A stretch of DNA of 64,000 nt from contig JAINUG010000258.1 in NCBI GenBank assembly GCA_029706075.1, positions 62,001-126,000 of the forward strand, in the 5' to 3' direction. Below are positions 44,404-55,730 of this stretch, piece by piece; positions within the stretch are counted from its first letter, which is position 1, and every line of letters starts with the position of its first letter. This DNA comes from Aldrovandia affinis. Lineage: Eukaryota > Chordata > Actinopteri > Notacanthiformes > Halosauridae. The notes under the pieces are model-generated. The model did no database searches, was not told the origin of the DNA, and was given only the letters and a program-made list of their open reading frames with translations. The translations under genes were made by a program, and so were the position numbers.

Positions 44404-44746
44404 GTTTGTGTTCCCACTCTACTCGATCACACGAGTATGACCCATACAATTCTCCACTTCGTATTGGTTCACATATGAACATACACCTAGTGTGTTGTGG
44501 GTCTGCACTATTTTGCACTACACTTCACCACCCTTTCAGTATATACAATGCTGATTTTTTAAAAGCCTATACAATATTCTGATATGTACACATATACACC
44601 ACACCGTCGTGGCACCCTTATGTTCTGCTTATCCCAACACCATCCAAACCCAGGACCTTTCTTAATCTACCTGCAATATCCTTCTTCTCCTGTCCAAATC
44701 CAGGACCTTTTCCCAACGCCTGTCCAAAACCAGGACTCTTCTTAAT

Positions 44747-44967
44747 TACATTACATTACATTACAGGCATTTAGCAGACGCTCTTATCCAGAGCCACTTA
44801 CAGTTTATATTTCTTTACAATCCATTTATACAGCTGGATATTTTACTGAAGCAATTCAGGTTAAGTACCTTGCTCAAGGGTACAACGGCAGTGTCCCACC
44901 TGGGGATTGAACCTGCAACCTTAATGTTACAAGCCCAGTTTCCTAACCATTATACCACACTGCCTGC
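44747..44967 (-). mobile_element. tRNA-headed SINE with L2-type tail
   Basis: Complete minus-strand SINE flanked by CTTAAT duplications (44741-44746 and 44968-44973). The tRNA-like head has GTGGTATAATGGTTAGG (A box) and GGTTGCAGGTTCAATCCC (B box). The 3' part has CTCTGGATAAGAGCGTCTG and a (TAATG)n tail. It sits in the ERV-B leader. Confidence 0.92.
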
Positions 44968-44973
44968 CTTAAT

Positions 44974-45423
44974 CTATCTGGACCCTGGACCCACTGGCCC
45001 TGCCAAATACGTCGGTTCCAAGTTTGCAGTCGAACTCGCCCCTCGAGTCCCTGCCCAAACTTATCCAAGTTTGCAGTCGAACTCACATGTCCCTTCAGTC
45101 CCTCCCCAAACATACTTTTTCAGACGTGTTAATTCTTTCCGATTACCACCTTTCCTCTTATTTCTTTCTTTAACTATTTCTCCAGATTCTTGGGTCTGTA
45201 AGGCCACTGGTCACCGGTTTTTACAGGATGTGGCAGGGGAGAACAACCTCATTCCTCATACTATATCTATCAATTTTACCACAAGGCTTTACAAGCGACA
45301 TAAAATTAATTCGCTTACCTTGTGTCTTTTCTTGGACTGGTCTGGAATGGTTCTGCCTCCCTGTCAACCCCCCACCATGACTGTTCCTCCTGTTTGGTCA
45401 GCCAGGAAGTGGACCTTCTTCCG
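44974..45423 (-). other. ERV-B leader
   Basis: Between primer site and gag, mostly non-coding. A plus-strand ORF crossing the SINE and this region is an artefact. Short repeated phrases (TCCAAGTTTGCAGTCGAACTC twice, near 45018 and 45064; CCAGGACC-type words near 44650-44740) suggest small local duplications. Confidence 0.5.
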
Positions 45424-45441
45424 ACCCTGCTCACAGCGCAA
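45424..45441 (-). promoter_or_regulatory. Primer binding site, tRNA-Ser type
   Basis: Minus strand TTGCGCTGTGAGCAGGGT, close to the LTR end. It agrees at 16 of 18 positions with the complement of the 3' end of vertebrate tRNA-Ser(CGA) plus CCA, as I recall that tRNA. The usual TGG start has decayed to TTG. Confidence 0.6.
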
Positions 45442-45445
45442 ATTT

Positions 45446-46036
45446 TGTCGTGATTTCAGATTGACAATTTCTTCAGAGTTCTTGTTCAGAATTTCTTTCA
45501 AAGTTTTCAATAAAGAGGATTGAGGCGGAAATCTTCAGAATAATATACTTTATTTTCAACAAGTAATCATAAAGCCGAGATATCTCTGCAGAGAGTCCAA
45601 ATTACTCAACTGCTGCAAAGGCCTTTTATACTATTCCAAAACAGGTTCAACTCCTCCAGATCCATCTCCCAATGGGTGTCTCCATTACTCATGCCACAAT
45701 GGTTTTTGAAAATAAGTCCTGTTTACTTCAATATTATTGGTTGGAATTCAAACATAGCTTGACATTTGACATACGTGTCATTCACCTTTGCAGAAACTCC
45801 CTAAAACTCCTAATCTTGGTGTGGCACAATGGTTTATCATTCTTGGCGCTGATTCATCTGTTCTTTAAACCATGGTGGTTTCAGTTGACCTATGCAGAAT
45901 AAAAAATAATATGTTTATTACAAAGTGACTGTGTGATATTACAGAGAGTGTGTGTAAATGTGTGTGCGCATTACAGTAGCCCCGCTATAATGTAGACATT
46001 CACTTATATTAGTTACAGTGATTACAATGATTACTA
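45446..46036 (-). repeat. ERV-B 5' LTR
   Basis: About 590 bp on the minus strand, ending ACGACA at the low-coordinate side next to the primer site. It is continuous here, and the copy at 23316-29906 is its interrupted counterpart. A polyadenylation-type AATAAAG precedes the end on the plus-strand reading only, so the functional signal is uncertain. A SINE abuts the high-coordinate edge. Confidence 0.85.
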
Positions 46037-46235
46037 GGCCGGCTGTGTAGCATAATGGTTAGGGAACTGGACTCAGAGATTGCTGGTTCAATTCCCAGGT
46101 GGGAATTGCCGTTGTACCCTTGAGCAAGGTAAATATCCAGCTGTATAAATGGATTGTATGTAAAATCAATTTAAACTGTGTAAGTCGCTCTGGATAAGAG
46201 CGTCTGCTAAATGCCTAAAAATGTAAATGTAAATG
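46037..46235 (+). mobile_element. tRNA-headed SINE with L2-type tail
   Basis: Plus-strand copy with the head GCATAATGGTTAGGGAACTGG, B-box-like GCTGGTTCAATTCCC, GTACCCTTGAGCAAGGTAA and the end CGCTCTGGATAAGAGCGTCTG. TTACT at both sides may be part of a target duplication. Confidence 0.88.
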
Positions 46236-47689
46236 TTACTGGCATGTTATAATATCTTTCACAATTCAATGCATAACATCTTATCATCTTGATATTTCTA
46301 ATAATGGCATGTTTCATATAATTTCCAACACTCTCTCATGTGCTAGATGCCATATCTGTTGTAACTCATTCTGGTGAGTCAAGTAGTAGAGAAGCCTCTT
46401 TTTGGCCATGCAGGAAGGTATTCAGTGAGAGAGTTGTAGATGAAAGCAGAATAAACTTGTCTCTGTACAACCTTCTACTATATCTTATGCTGTGAACACA
46501 CCTGAGCTTTGCTCCACCAAAATAATTTTCTTTGGAGATGGAGAAAGACAGCAGCCAGAAATAATTGTAGATAAATAGATATACATTGTATTTATATTTA
46601 ACATTTATGTACGTTCTATTCATCAGAAATTATTGTTATTATTAGTAGTAGTAATATGCCTTTTAGTAGAACTAGTGCTAAGGGTAGTAGTTCTGCTGGT
46701 GGTATCATTGTCATCGTTGTCACCATTATTAATATGAATTATTATGAAGAATTTTCAAATATTTTCCTCTGCAAGAATGAAACACATGTTGATATGTTTT
46801 TGGCCAGTATATTCATGAGTTTTAACACACAATCTGAATTGGGGAGTGTTCAAATTTTAGATATTGAGTTATCTGAGCCTTTGGATCATGCACATTCAGC
46901 CTTACTTTATGTAGTCATTAATTTTATTCCCCATGGATTTGAATTTTATGCACTGAGGAGGAATTCATTGTTAGACTGAATGGATTTGCTCAATGAAAGG
47001 CCTTGTGGGAAACACATCAGGAGATTCATAAATTAAATTGTAGCTATTGAAGAAAACAAAAGTGAAAAAAATTAGTTAAAAAAAAGACATCCCCTCCCTT
47101 CGCTGTCTCCCAGCTATTGCGGTTTCACTCAAATTCGTGTAAAATCCAGATTCTCTGTCATTTCTTTTCTTTTATTACATCTTTTTATTATCCCCCTTCC
47201 CGGACTTCTATCATAACCCCCAGGGTATGCTTACTGAAGCTTTGTTTTTTATACCGTATGGATTTGTGCACGTACAGCTTCTCGCATCACAAAACATGCT
47301 GCTGGACCTTGCCTGTTCTCATACATAAAAATTAAATATTTTTTTCTAAACTGAGTTCTTTACATTAAGTTAAATGCCAAGCATAGATTGGCCTGTTCTT
47401 GTCATTATGTATTTGCAAGAAAATCTCAGGCCTTGAGTGACTCATTCTGAAAGTGAAGTAGAGTAAACTTCTTTGCACTAACTGTGGCAGGGACATGTCT
47501 GGGCTGGAATCTGGCATTGTCTCCTTGTAGTGGTCAGAGGTTAACCTTGTTTGCACCACGGTGAGGAACAGGAAAGTATTTCCCTCCAGGAGCATCATCA
47601 CTATTATGCTTTTCTTTGTAAAATATGTAATTTGTGTTTACAATTAATAAAAGATCCCTGGGTTTTTTTTTTCTTTTTCTTTTTTTTTC
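46236..47689. other. Non-coding stretch
   Basis: No recognisable element. A 107-codon frame at 46656-46979 lacks any familiar motif and has AT-rich composition. I do not call it a gene. Confidence 0.4.
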
Positions 47690-47935
47690 CCCCATTTTTA
47701 TTCCTATTTTTAGTTGCCAATTATACCCTCTTTTTTCATGTAAATTATCCCCACCCTGTATTGCCTCCTCCAAGCCATCACCCGCCACGGTCACCATAAC
47801 ACACAGGACCACTCATATTGGCTTCCCTCCCCCCTTCCTGGGGCGGACAGTCAATAGTCGCCCCATAGTGGCACTTCCGGCGAGAGCCGAACTGGCATGA
47901 CCTAGGTGGAATTGAACCCTGGTTGCAGGGATTTC
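47690..47935 (-). mobile_element. tRNA-derived SINE (second type)
   Basis: Minus-strand copy related to 34140-34505: B-box-like GGGTTCAATTCC near the start, CGGCTCTCGCCGGAAGTGCC, GACTGTCCGCCCCAGG, and a CCAATTATACC/TAATTGGC-type tail followed by an A/T run. The first part of the head is lost or diverged. Confidence 0.7.
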
Positions 47936-48189
47936 TTTTTTTAAATACTCATTGACTTAGTGATGGAAAGACATTTGAAAAGACAATACCTTAAAACCAG
48001 TTCTGTGAAAAAGACCAGAAGACTGGCAATCTCCAAAGCCACACAGCTGATTACTGGGCCTTGATTCACATCAGACCAGGGTTATATTTATTAAAAAAAT
48101 TACAAAAATGTGTCTAACTTGTATACCTCAGATTCAATTGAGGACTACACATGAATGGAAGGTTTCTGTCAAAATCGTAATATTCCTTC

Positions 48190-48712
48190 TCTATCCACAG
48201 ATTTACAAGTGGATCTTGAGTCTATTACCCTTGAAGAAATAATGCGGTTTCATCAATGCAGTCTGGGAAATCACCTGGCCCAGATGGGTTTCCGTTTTAT
48301 TATTTTTTATTCAAAACTCAGCTGAAATGTCCTCACTCCTGTTCTATGTGTATTCCAAATCACTGCACTTGGACTCACTTCCCCCCACATTTTTTTAGGC
48401 TGCTTTACTTTGTTATTGAAAAAAAGATAAAGACCCCCTGGAGTGAAAGCCATATGGTTAAATCTTCCTGCTTAACACTGATATTTTTTTCAACCTAAAG
48501 TATCTGTTTAATATTATTTATACACCTTCCTCTGACCCCAAGCTTGAATATCTAATATTTTTAGATGCAGGGAAGGCCTTTGATTGGGTGAGAGTATTTG
48601 TTTTATTCCATTTGTAAATATGGGTTTGGCTCCATTTCCATTTTGTGGATTAAGCTACTTCATTAATTCCCCACTGCTACTAACAAATAATATGTGCTCT
48701 GATTACTTTCCA
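48190..48712 (+). pseudogene. L1-like LINE reverse transcriptase scrap
   Basis: Plus-strand remnant with SGKSPGPDGFPF (48256 onwards), a KKDKDPLE-type stretch, LLNTD, IIYTPSSDPKLEYL, LDAGKAFDWV (motif A) and LLTNNMCSDYFPLH, in several frames. These motifs and their order are those of L1-group LINEs, not L2. It ends where the (ATT)n tail of the next L2 starts at 48713. Confidence 0.7.
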
Positions 48713-48717
48713 TTACA

Positions 48718-48748
<31 letters not shown>

Positions 48749-48804
48749 TACTATTACTATTACTATTACTATTACTATTACTATTACTATTACTATTATT
48801 ATTA

Positions 48805-48846
<42 letters not shown>

Positions 48847-50852
48847 GACTGTTGCGATGTGAGCTGATGTTTGAAGGTGCAGAAGGAGTCCAGCAGTTTC
48901 AGATGGAGAGGGAGAAAAAGGCAGGGGGTAAAGTGGCTGAAGGACCTTGCTACTATAGATGAGAGGTGGGTACGGAGAGGAGTGTAGTCCTGTAGAAGTA
49001 TAGAGTGGTAGGGGAGGACCTGTTTGTGTAGTTGCCTTGAAAGTGAGGAGGAGGATCTTGGATCTTGGAGGAGGAGGAAGTCGATGTGGTGCTTTATTGG
49101 GAGCCAGTAGAGATTGTGCAGGATAGGGGTGATGTGTTCCCAGGAGCGGGTGCGGGTGATAATGCGAGCATCAGAGTTTTGGACCAGTTGGAGTTTATTA
49201 AGGAGTTTGTTTCGGATACCAAGATGGAGAGCATTGCAGTAATCCAGCCGGGTGGTTACAAGGGCGTGGATGAGTGTTTCAGTGTTTAACTGGGATAGTG
49301 AGGGGCGGAGTCTAGAGATGTTGCGGAGGTGGAAGTAGGCAGTGCATGTGAATGATTTCATGTGAGGTTCAAAGGAGAGGGTGTTAATAGGCATCAGTAA
49401 TGGGTTTTGACTTGAGAGGAGATGGGGATAGTAGTGTTGTCGATGGTGAGGGTAAAATTAGCAGTGATTTGGAGAGATGCTTTTGTGCCAATGAGATAGA
49501 ACTTCTGTTTTATTGCTATTGAGTTTGATGAGATTTTGAATCATCCACTTCTCCATGTTTTGGAGGCAGAGGGTGAGTAAGGAGGGTGGAGAAGTTGCAG
49601 AGGGCTTGGTGGATATGTACAGCTGGGGATCATCAGCACAACAGTGAAAATAGCTTCCATCTATGGAATTATTATACCGCTGTGTATCATTATACTGCTG
49701 AGGGGGAGGAGGTAGATGATGAAGAGGAGGGGAACCAGTATTGGCCCCTGGGGGGCACCGTGGGAAACCAGGGCATGGGTCGATTGGTGGTTTTTGAGGG
49801 AGATTAACTGTTTCCGGTCAGATAGGTAGGAGGTGAGCCAGTGGTGAGCCAGGTCTGTGATTCCGATGGATGATAGGCATTACAGGAGGAGCTTGTGGGA
49901 AATGGTGTCAAATGCTGCACAGAAGTCGAGGAGTATGAGGATTGAGAGGAGTCCAGAGCCAACTGTGCAGATGAGGTTGTTTATTTTCTTATTATATTTT
50001 CATCAGGGCTGTTTCAGTGTTGTATGTGCTGTGGAAGCCAGATTGGAATGGTTCTAGGAGGTTGTTTGTGTCCAGGTGGGCCTTGAACTGGGTGGCTACT
50101 ACTCGTTCAAGGATTTTTTAGATGAAGGGGAGATTTGACATGGATCAGATGTTGTTCAAGTCATTGGGGTCAGCACTGGGTTTTTTGAGAATGGTAACAG
50201 CAGCGATTTTGAGGGCAAGGGTTACACAGCCAGACAAGAGCGAAGAATTAATGATGTTGGAGATAAGAAGCAAGAGTGAAGGTAAGCAGGTTTTGACAAA
50301 GTTAGTTGGGAGAGGATCAAGCAGAGAGGTGGACTTTGAACTTGGAGATGATGCCATTGACATGTCGATCTGGGAGAAGGCTGAGAGTGTGGTTGAGACT
50401 TGGTGGAGTGCATGGATCCAGTGTGGCAAGAGAGGGGTGCAGGAGGATGTGAGCTGTTTGTGAATGAAATGAGAGGGCAGTGAGTTTTGGTGATTGGTGA
50501 ACAGTGGAGCAGACTAGATCAGTTGGATGGCTTTTGCTGTGTGTTGGGAAGTTGAGAATGGTGGAGGGACAGAAAATCAGATGTAAGTGAACAGTTTTGT
50601 CACCAGAGGGCAGTGCATTAGAGGACAGACAGTGGTAAGGTGTGTGGAGAAGTCAGAAAGGAATTCAGAGCATGGTTTAGGAGGGCGGTAAATTGTGTCC
50701 AGTATGTAGGGTTCAGAACTGCCACATACATTTACAGTGAGTGATTCAGAAGAGGAGTAGGATGTCAGTTTTATGAGGTCTGATTGGTAGATGAGGGCAA
50801 TCCCACCACCACAGTCGGTGGAACGGGGTTGGCAGAGGGGCTGGCACATTGA
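48713..50852 (-). mobile_element. L2-type LINE, 5' truncated
   Basis: Minus strand, ending in a 130-bp (AAT)n/(AGT)n-type tail at 48716-48845. Reading upwards: the C-terminal part (LDYCNALHLGIRNKL, LHNLYWLPIKHHI, 49394-48850), RT remnants at about 49400-50450 in many frames (DPNDLNN, FVKTCLPS), and an endonuclease remnant at 50849-50577 (DCGGGIALIYQSDL, TIYRPPKP). More decayed than the copy in ERV-A, to which it is similar. Inserted into the L1-like scrap. Confidence 0.85.
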
Positions 50853-51140
50853 TGATCAAGACAGGGGTGCATGTGTTGCATTGTACCTCTTACCTGCGCC
50901 CTATGCTGTAATCATTGTGCACTTGCATTTTGTACTCGTGCAAAATGATTTTGGGAAAGACCATTTGAAAAGTTTCGAATTTTTTAATGAGCTCACAGTG
51001 ATCAGAATGGAGGCCAGAACGAGGTTTTCCTTTAACAGGCCATGTGCAAAGGGGGAAGCAGCTGAATTGTCAGATGTGCATAGACCATATGGAATTGCAG
51101 GGGTCACAGGTCACATGGGGAGCCCTTCATCCACTATAAA
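50853..51140. other. Non-coding stretch
   Basis: No recognisable gene or element between the truncated L2 and the SINE. Confidence 0.4.
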
Positions 51141-51375
51141 CGGCTGGCAGTGTAGTGTAATGGTTAGGGAGCTGGGCTTGTAACTCAGAGGTTGCAGGTT
51201 AAATTCCCAGGTGGGGCACTGCTGTTGTACTGCTGTTGTACCCTTGAGCAAGGTACTTAACCAGAATTGCTTCAGTATCCATACAATGGATTGTATGTAA
51301 AGAAATGTAAACTGTGTAAGTCGCTCTGGATAACAGTGTCTGCTAAATGCCTAAAATGTAATGTAAATGTAAATA
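51141..51375 (+). mobile_element. tRNA-headed SINE with L2-type tail
   Basis: Plus-strand copy with the head GTGTAGTGTAATGGTTAGGG (A box), GAGGTTGCAGGTTAAATTCCC (B box), a 10-bp repeat TGCTGTTGTA, TTGAGCAAGGTACTTAACC and the end CGCTCTGGATAACAGTGTCTG with AATGTAA repeats. Best preserved head among the copies here. Confidence 0.9.
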
Positions 51376-52959
51376 AGTATAAGATACAGGGAACAATGGA
51401 CTGTAACAAAGTGCACAATCTGCAGCACTTGAGCTTCCTGAATGTAATGAAGAGCATGGCACTCAAAACAGCAGCTGCGCTGTTTGCATGGGTGATCCCT
51501 TTCAGGCCATGCTGATTGTATGGGGCATGGTGCTGATTTTTTCAAGTGGTATTGTGGACAAGGGTTACTGATTTGTAAGTTCTTTAGAGTAAAATAAGAG
51601 AGAGAAAAGAGGGACAGAGAAAGAGAGACTTAAGCTCTCCCCTTTGCATTCCTGCACAAAACAATTACCCAATTTGGATCATTTCCAAGAACTGACAAGC
51701 TATCCAAGGCAGAAATCACTTCAGGATGAAAATCTGGGGCAGAGTGCAGTGGCGGGATGGGAGCACGGCTGCCTGGATAGGTTTTACATTCAGGAGAAGA
51801 GAGGCGACCGCAAAGCAGTGTTTGAGCATGGGGAGAAAACTGCTCCACGCATACTCTGCCCATACATAGCATATATAGATATTGTATGGCTTTTATAATA
51901 ATAATCTTGACAGGTTGGAATGTGACCTTTGGACCACACGGTGTCCAATGATCCTGTTTTTGGAACAAATTAATTAACCTTTTTGACATCGTTAGACACG
52001 GTGTCCAAAATGGTGTCTAACTTCAGAGACATCTGGGTTTTTTTTGTCTAACTTCAGAGACATCTGTTTTTTTGTTTTGAACAGTACGCATAGGGCTTAG
52101 ACTCTTTTTTTATATTTAAAAAATTCAAACTCACATTGGCAAGCCCATGTCTAGTTGTTTTTTCTGCTGTAAGCGCTTCGACTCTAACATTCAAAATCAC
52201 CAAAGGGTCGATACTATTCATAGGCTACTACGTATCTTTAAAAATTGAAACTAAAGTAGCTAAAATAGGTGTTTTTTGTAAGTTAACATAGGCTACTGCC
52301 ATCTTTAAAATAAAATAGCAACACACTATACGTATCTTTTAAAAAATTCAATGAAAATGGCAAGCCGATGTCTAGCTGTTTTCTTCTGGAGCTGCAGATT
52401 GCTCCATCTGCGCGGCGATGTGTGTGTGTGCTCCAACGTACGCAATTGCTTTGTCACAGCACTGGTTTCTTGTTCCACGACACCTGTTTCTTTCTTTAAA
52501 ATGACATTGCGATTCCCACGTGGGGGAGTTGTGTGGGTGTTCAAGAAGGTATCACCGTCTGCGGCGGTATTTTGTTTTTAAACAAGATAAGTAACTGTCT
52601 TCAAAGGATAAATGCATTCTCCATTTCAGGGGGAAATGGAGACATCTGTGTTTTTAGTAAACTCACAGGGGTGGGGTCTCCCCACAGCAACTCCTAGCGG
52701 GAGTTCAAACAGTGGAAATTACAACTGGTAATATTTTTGAATTGTAATAAACAAATCTGGCTAGTGGGCCAGGGTAAGTTAAGCACTTTTTTTTTTCTTT
52801 CGATACGCATCTTTTAAATTTAAACTAAATGACATTCAAAACAGCTGTGAAAACAGGCACCGCTAAAATATAAATGTACGGACGTTTTTCTGGACATTTT
52901 GAGAAAATCTGTCCTAAGCGTCATACTGCTATGTCTCATTATATCTGCCCTGGTGCCCC
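51376..52959. other. Non-coding stretch with local duplications
   Basis: Contains a duplicated GTCTAACTTCAGAGACATCTG (52015 and 52049) and a looser duplication of GGCAAGCC.ATGTCTAG.TGTTTT (near 52139 and 52358). No gene is supported. It could include the left margin of the Maverick, but no terminal repeat was found. Confidence 0.4.
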
Positions 52960-53367
52960 GAAAAAACACAGTCTTCAGTGTTTAATGCAGACAAGACTTT
53001 TATTGAATATTTTGTGGATGACTGGTACAAAGTCAGAGAAGAGCTTTGCGGCATAAACTAAGAGTTAAATTTGTGTTTTAAAAACCCCCGTAGAAAGTAT
53101 TCACTGTTTTTGAATGAATTACAAGACAGCCCAGAGCGTATAAACAGGATACATTCTGTTCAAATTGAGGACGTCGGTGAAGAGCGGCTTGTTTTTAAAG
53201 AAATCGCATTGTCGCTTCTTCAAAATATGAAACAGGAAACGGAAAGCACAATCGCTTTTCTTTGGAAAGATTTACTTGAACTGACCACTTACTTTAAAAA
53301 GATAGACCAACTGTTTTTGTGGTGGAAGGAACAGAGGGCGTTACATTTTCTTTCTAGAAAATTATAG
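52960..53367 (+). pseudogene. Unrecognised helical ORF, one stop
   Basis: One frame reads from about 52960 to the TAG at 53365-53367 with a single TAA at about 53056. It contains NADKTFIEYFVDDWYKVRE, YSLFLNELQDSPERIN, and a Leu/Glu/Lys-rich helical second half ending QRALHFLSRKL. Length is about 135 codons, with no signal peptide, Cys cluster or known motif. It lies just upstream of the Maverick block on the same strand and may be one of its early or accessory genes. That link is positional only. Confidence 0.35.
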
Positions 53368-54800
53368 CAATCCAATCAACCTAGGGTGTCAAATGCCCCC
53401 ACGCTCCGCTCCCACCCAATCATTCGTTTTTACCCCCGCCCCGTCTTTGTCTTGTCTGTATTTAAAGGATTCGTGGTTATCCGTTTTAAACATCTCTGCC
53501 AAACTGCGAAAGAAAAAAAAATGGCTCACGTCTCTAACAGCAAAGATGCTCCAAAAAATCATTTGTTTTACAAAAATGTATATACTTAGCTTAATAGTTT
53601 CATCATTGGTCACTTTAATTCATTTTCTTTATTGGCCTACCTTATTGTTTTGTTTTTCTGGCCACTTTAATTAGTCTTTGAGTTATGCATAACATTAATT
53701 GCCCGGAAATAATGGTGGTTTTACCCATAAATGGTTATTCCCCTTTCTCCATCCCTCCCCTGGGGGTGGTCCCTTCTCAGCTGACTTTAACCCATCTTGG
53801 CATTGTACCAAGTGCTTTACTCATCATTCTTTTATCTTGGTTCTGCCAAGCTAAAGATACTATTAAGCCATGGCATCTCTGCGCCGCTGGAATCAGTGAC
53901 ACAGAATAACTCAGTACATTCTGTAATACATCCTATGACCGCGTACAATTGAGCAAACATCTTGTAACCACCTATACGTATACAAACATCTTGTGACCGC
54001 ATACTAAAACATCACCTTTCAGTGTATATCAGTGATTGTGAGTTTATATATAAACATTACTCTCCATTATATTTGTGTGAGTGATTGTGTGTTTATACTC
54101 CAATATATTTTTGTGCGTAAATGCATGTTTACATTCTTTACCTAACAGTGAATTTCTAACAACCGATTCATAATAATGATTAATATGTCATACACCAGTG
54201 CTGACTTCCTATTCTACTTGTTTATACTGTACTATTTTGAGCTCCCACAGCCGGCTCTCATCATTCCTCCCCCCAGCCTTGCTTAGCTTGCCGATTGGTG
54301 AGCCAATCGGCTTTCGTTGGCAAGGAAAAACTGCCTCCAGGGCGAAAACCCCTTCCCCCCTGGTTGGGGGAGGGGAAACATCCGCTTGGCGTTGCTGCAG
54401 AAACCTTGGATGAACCCCGGCGCAAACAAGGGACCCATTCATCTTGAGTCTGGTTCAGAATGCAAAACCCCAGCTGTGGTCACTCCGTTTCTAATCTTCT
54501 ACTTGGCTAAATAATAGTTTACAGTTGTTCTTGACTAAATAATAGTTTAGCACTCATAAAGCGTTTGATCTAAAATAAGGCTATACCAGCTCTGAAACGG
54601 CAAATGTTTTCTGTCCTGGGTTCTCTGTATTGGCTTAATACAGATCACAGTTTTTGCATAGATTCTGACCAGACACTGTCCATCGCCTACACGATGGGTT
54701 AGTACAACCCACCTTTTCCATTGTTTCATAGAGGGACATAAGCGCTCCTGTGGCTGACCCCTGGGTTTCGGGTTGTTTATTCGGCCCTGGTCCCTTACTG
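53368..54800. other. Non-coding stretch upstream of Maverick genes
   Basis: No convincing gene. A perfect short hairpin GCCGATTGG/CCAATCGGC lies at about 54290-54312, followed by GC-rich CCCC/GGGG complementary tracts at 54350-54376. A minus-strand frame near 54660-54890 has CTNPSC and CKNC pairs but overlaps the next gene and is not called. Confidence 0.4.
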
Positions 54801-54814
54801 CCAGTCTCGTCTTT

Positions 54815-55213
54815 TTCTGTGGAGGTGATATTTTCTTCCTCAAGAACTGCTATGGGTGTACAGTTAGCCACCCTAGTCAGATTCAACACAGTTTACTTTA
54901 TGAGCCTGACCAAAATTATTTCTATTTTAATTATGAAAAAATATATAAAAGACTGTTTCACCCTTGTCTGTACTACATTCTGGAAGTGCCGCTGGTATTG
55001 ATTGGAGAGCAATGTTCTACAGAGAAAATTCAAGGTATTGCCGAAGTGGTTGCTTTTGACCTGAGGCACGAGCCGTACATTCGTCAGACTAATAGTCTCC
55101 CCGAAAAGTATCGAGACAAAGTTTTTGGAAAAACTTTGGAAGCTTGGATAAATAAGTCCAACCCCCGAAAGCCGGAGACATGGGAAACGGAATACGAAGC
55201 CTCTACCGAATAA
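54815..55213 (+). pseudogene. Conserved Maverick protein of unknown function
   Basis: Open from about 54773, the recognisable part starting near 54830 with YGCTVSHPSQIQHSLLYEP, then YEKIYKRLFHP, IGEQCSTEKIQGIAEVVAFD and KTLEAWI, ending at TGA/TAA 55211-55213. I recall proteins with this GC-x-HPSQ-x-QHSC start as regular companions of integrase in fish Mavericks, but no function is known to me. No start Met is evident in good context, so the 5' end may be broken. It overlaps the next ORF by 34 bases. Confidence 0.5.
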
Positions 55214-55680
55214 GAAACGATGCCTTGGTTGCAGAGGTAAACCCGATCCTGTTCAAGATAATAGAAAACAAAGTTTCAAACCCGCACATCTTTACAAGCC
55301 ACAAACCGCAACCTAGTGTAAATGTTGCATTCCTAGAAATGCTTATGGACCGTGTGAGACAGGTTTCTGCTACAGCCTGGCAAGAAGTGTTGGCAGAAAC
55401 TATAGATTATACATTGCCGCTACATATCCATTTACAGGAACTTTTTACATGTCTGTTTCAAAAGAATTCGTTATGTAGGACTGTTAACATTTTGGTTGTA
55501 TTTACATATGTAACAGATTTATGTACAATTAAAATATGTAGAAGTGAAAATGTAGATGTTGTTAAGGTTACCGAATGTTTGATGGCATCACTTATTGAAA
55601 AAAATGCTAGAGCCTCTGTGAAATGTATAAAGTTCCTTAATGTAAAGCTTCAGGGGTATGATTTTTTTAAATGTGTATAA
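55180..55680 (+). CDS. Possible Bcl-2-like protein of the Maverick
   Basis: Intact 166-codon frame from ATG 55180. Predicted all-helical. The central part, LQELFTCLFQKN followed by CRTVNILVVFTYVTDLC (about residues 86-117), resembles the BH1 region of Bcl-2 proteins (ELF-x2-G-x-NWGR-IV-x-F-x-F). An upstream amphipathic stretch FLEMLMDRVRQVSATAW could be the BH3 helix. The Trp-Gly of canonical BH1 is not conserved (Leu-Cys instead), as in many viral homologues. Length is right for a viral Bcl-2 without a membrane anchor. Such proteins block mitochondrial apoptosis, and Bcl-2-like genes have been reported in adintovirus-type elements as far as I recall. Unlike its neighbours, this frame has no break. 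Confidence 0.4.
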   Translation: MGNGIRSLYRIRNDALVAEVNPILFKIIENKVSNPHIFTSHKPQPSVNVAFLEMLMDRVRQVSATAWQEVLAETIDYTLPLHIHLQELFTCLFQKNSLCRTVNILVVFTYVTDLCTIKICRSENVDVVKVTECLMASLIEKNARASVKCIKFLNVKLQGYDFFKCV

Positions 55681-55730
55681 AAGTTTTTTAACAAATTCAG
55701 ACTCTGTCATTATTCTTTAGTCATCTAACA

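Larger units (their letters stand above)
36500..46036 (-). mobile_element. ERV-B provirus, minus strand
   Basis: Read on the minus strand: LTR 46036-45446, primer site, gag (44.4-42.0 kb), protease, 2H-like domain, RT, a foreign block, RNase H end and integrase, env, post-env frame. Later arrivals are SINEs (44747-44967 and 39205-39419), an L2 scrap (about 40045-40325) and an integrase piece from another ERV (about 39420-40044). No 3' LTR is found next to the env end. The split LTR at 23316-29906 is of the same family and may be its partner. Order and motifs match ERV-A, but sequence identity is low enough that they are different lineages. Confidence 0.85.

Noticed and set aside
44870-45523. 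217-codon plus-strand frame
   Set aside because: Runs through a SINE, the ERV-B leader, the primer site and the LTR. A chance open frame.
46656-46979. 107-codon frame
   Set aside because: No recognisable domain, AT-driven composition, no neighbouring gene or exon signals.
51141-51215. tRNA gene
   Set aside because: A and B boxes are present, but the anticodon arm and acceptor pairing are absent and the sequence continues into a SINE body. The same holds for the other SINE heads.
52326-52581. Overlapping ORFs on both strands (72 and 76 codons)
   Set aside because: No motif. Part of a local duplication with sequence near 52140.
53393-53674. 93-codon frame with a hydrophobic end
   Set aside because: AT-rich, no conserved motif. 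The hydrophobic run is phenylalanine/leucine from T-rich DNA.
54635-54889. Minus-strand frame with CTNPSC and CKNC pairs
   Set aside because: Overlaps the recognisable Maverick coding start on the other strand. Two Cys pairs in a short frame are weak evidence for a zinc ribbon.
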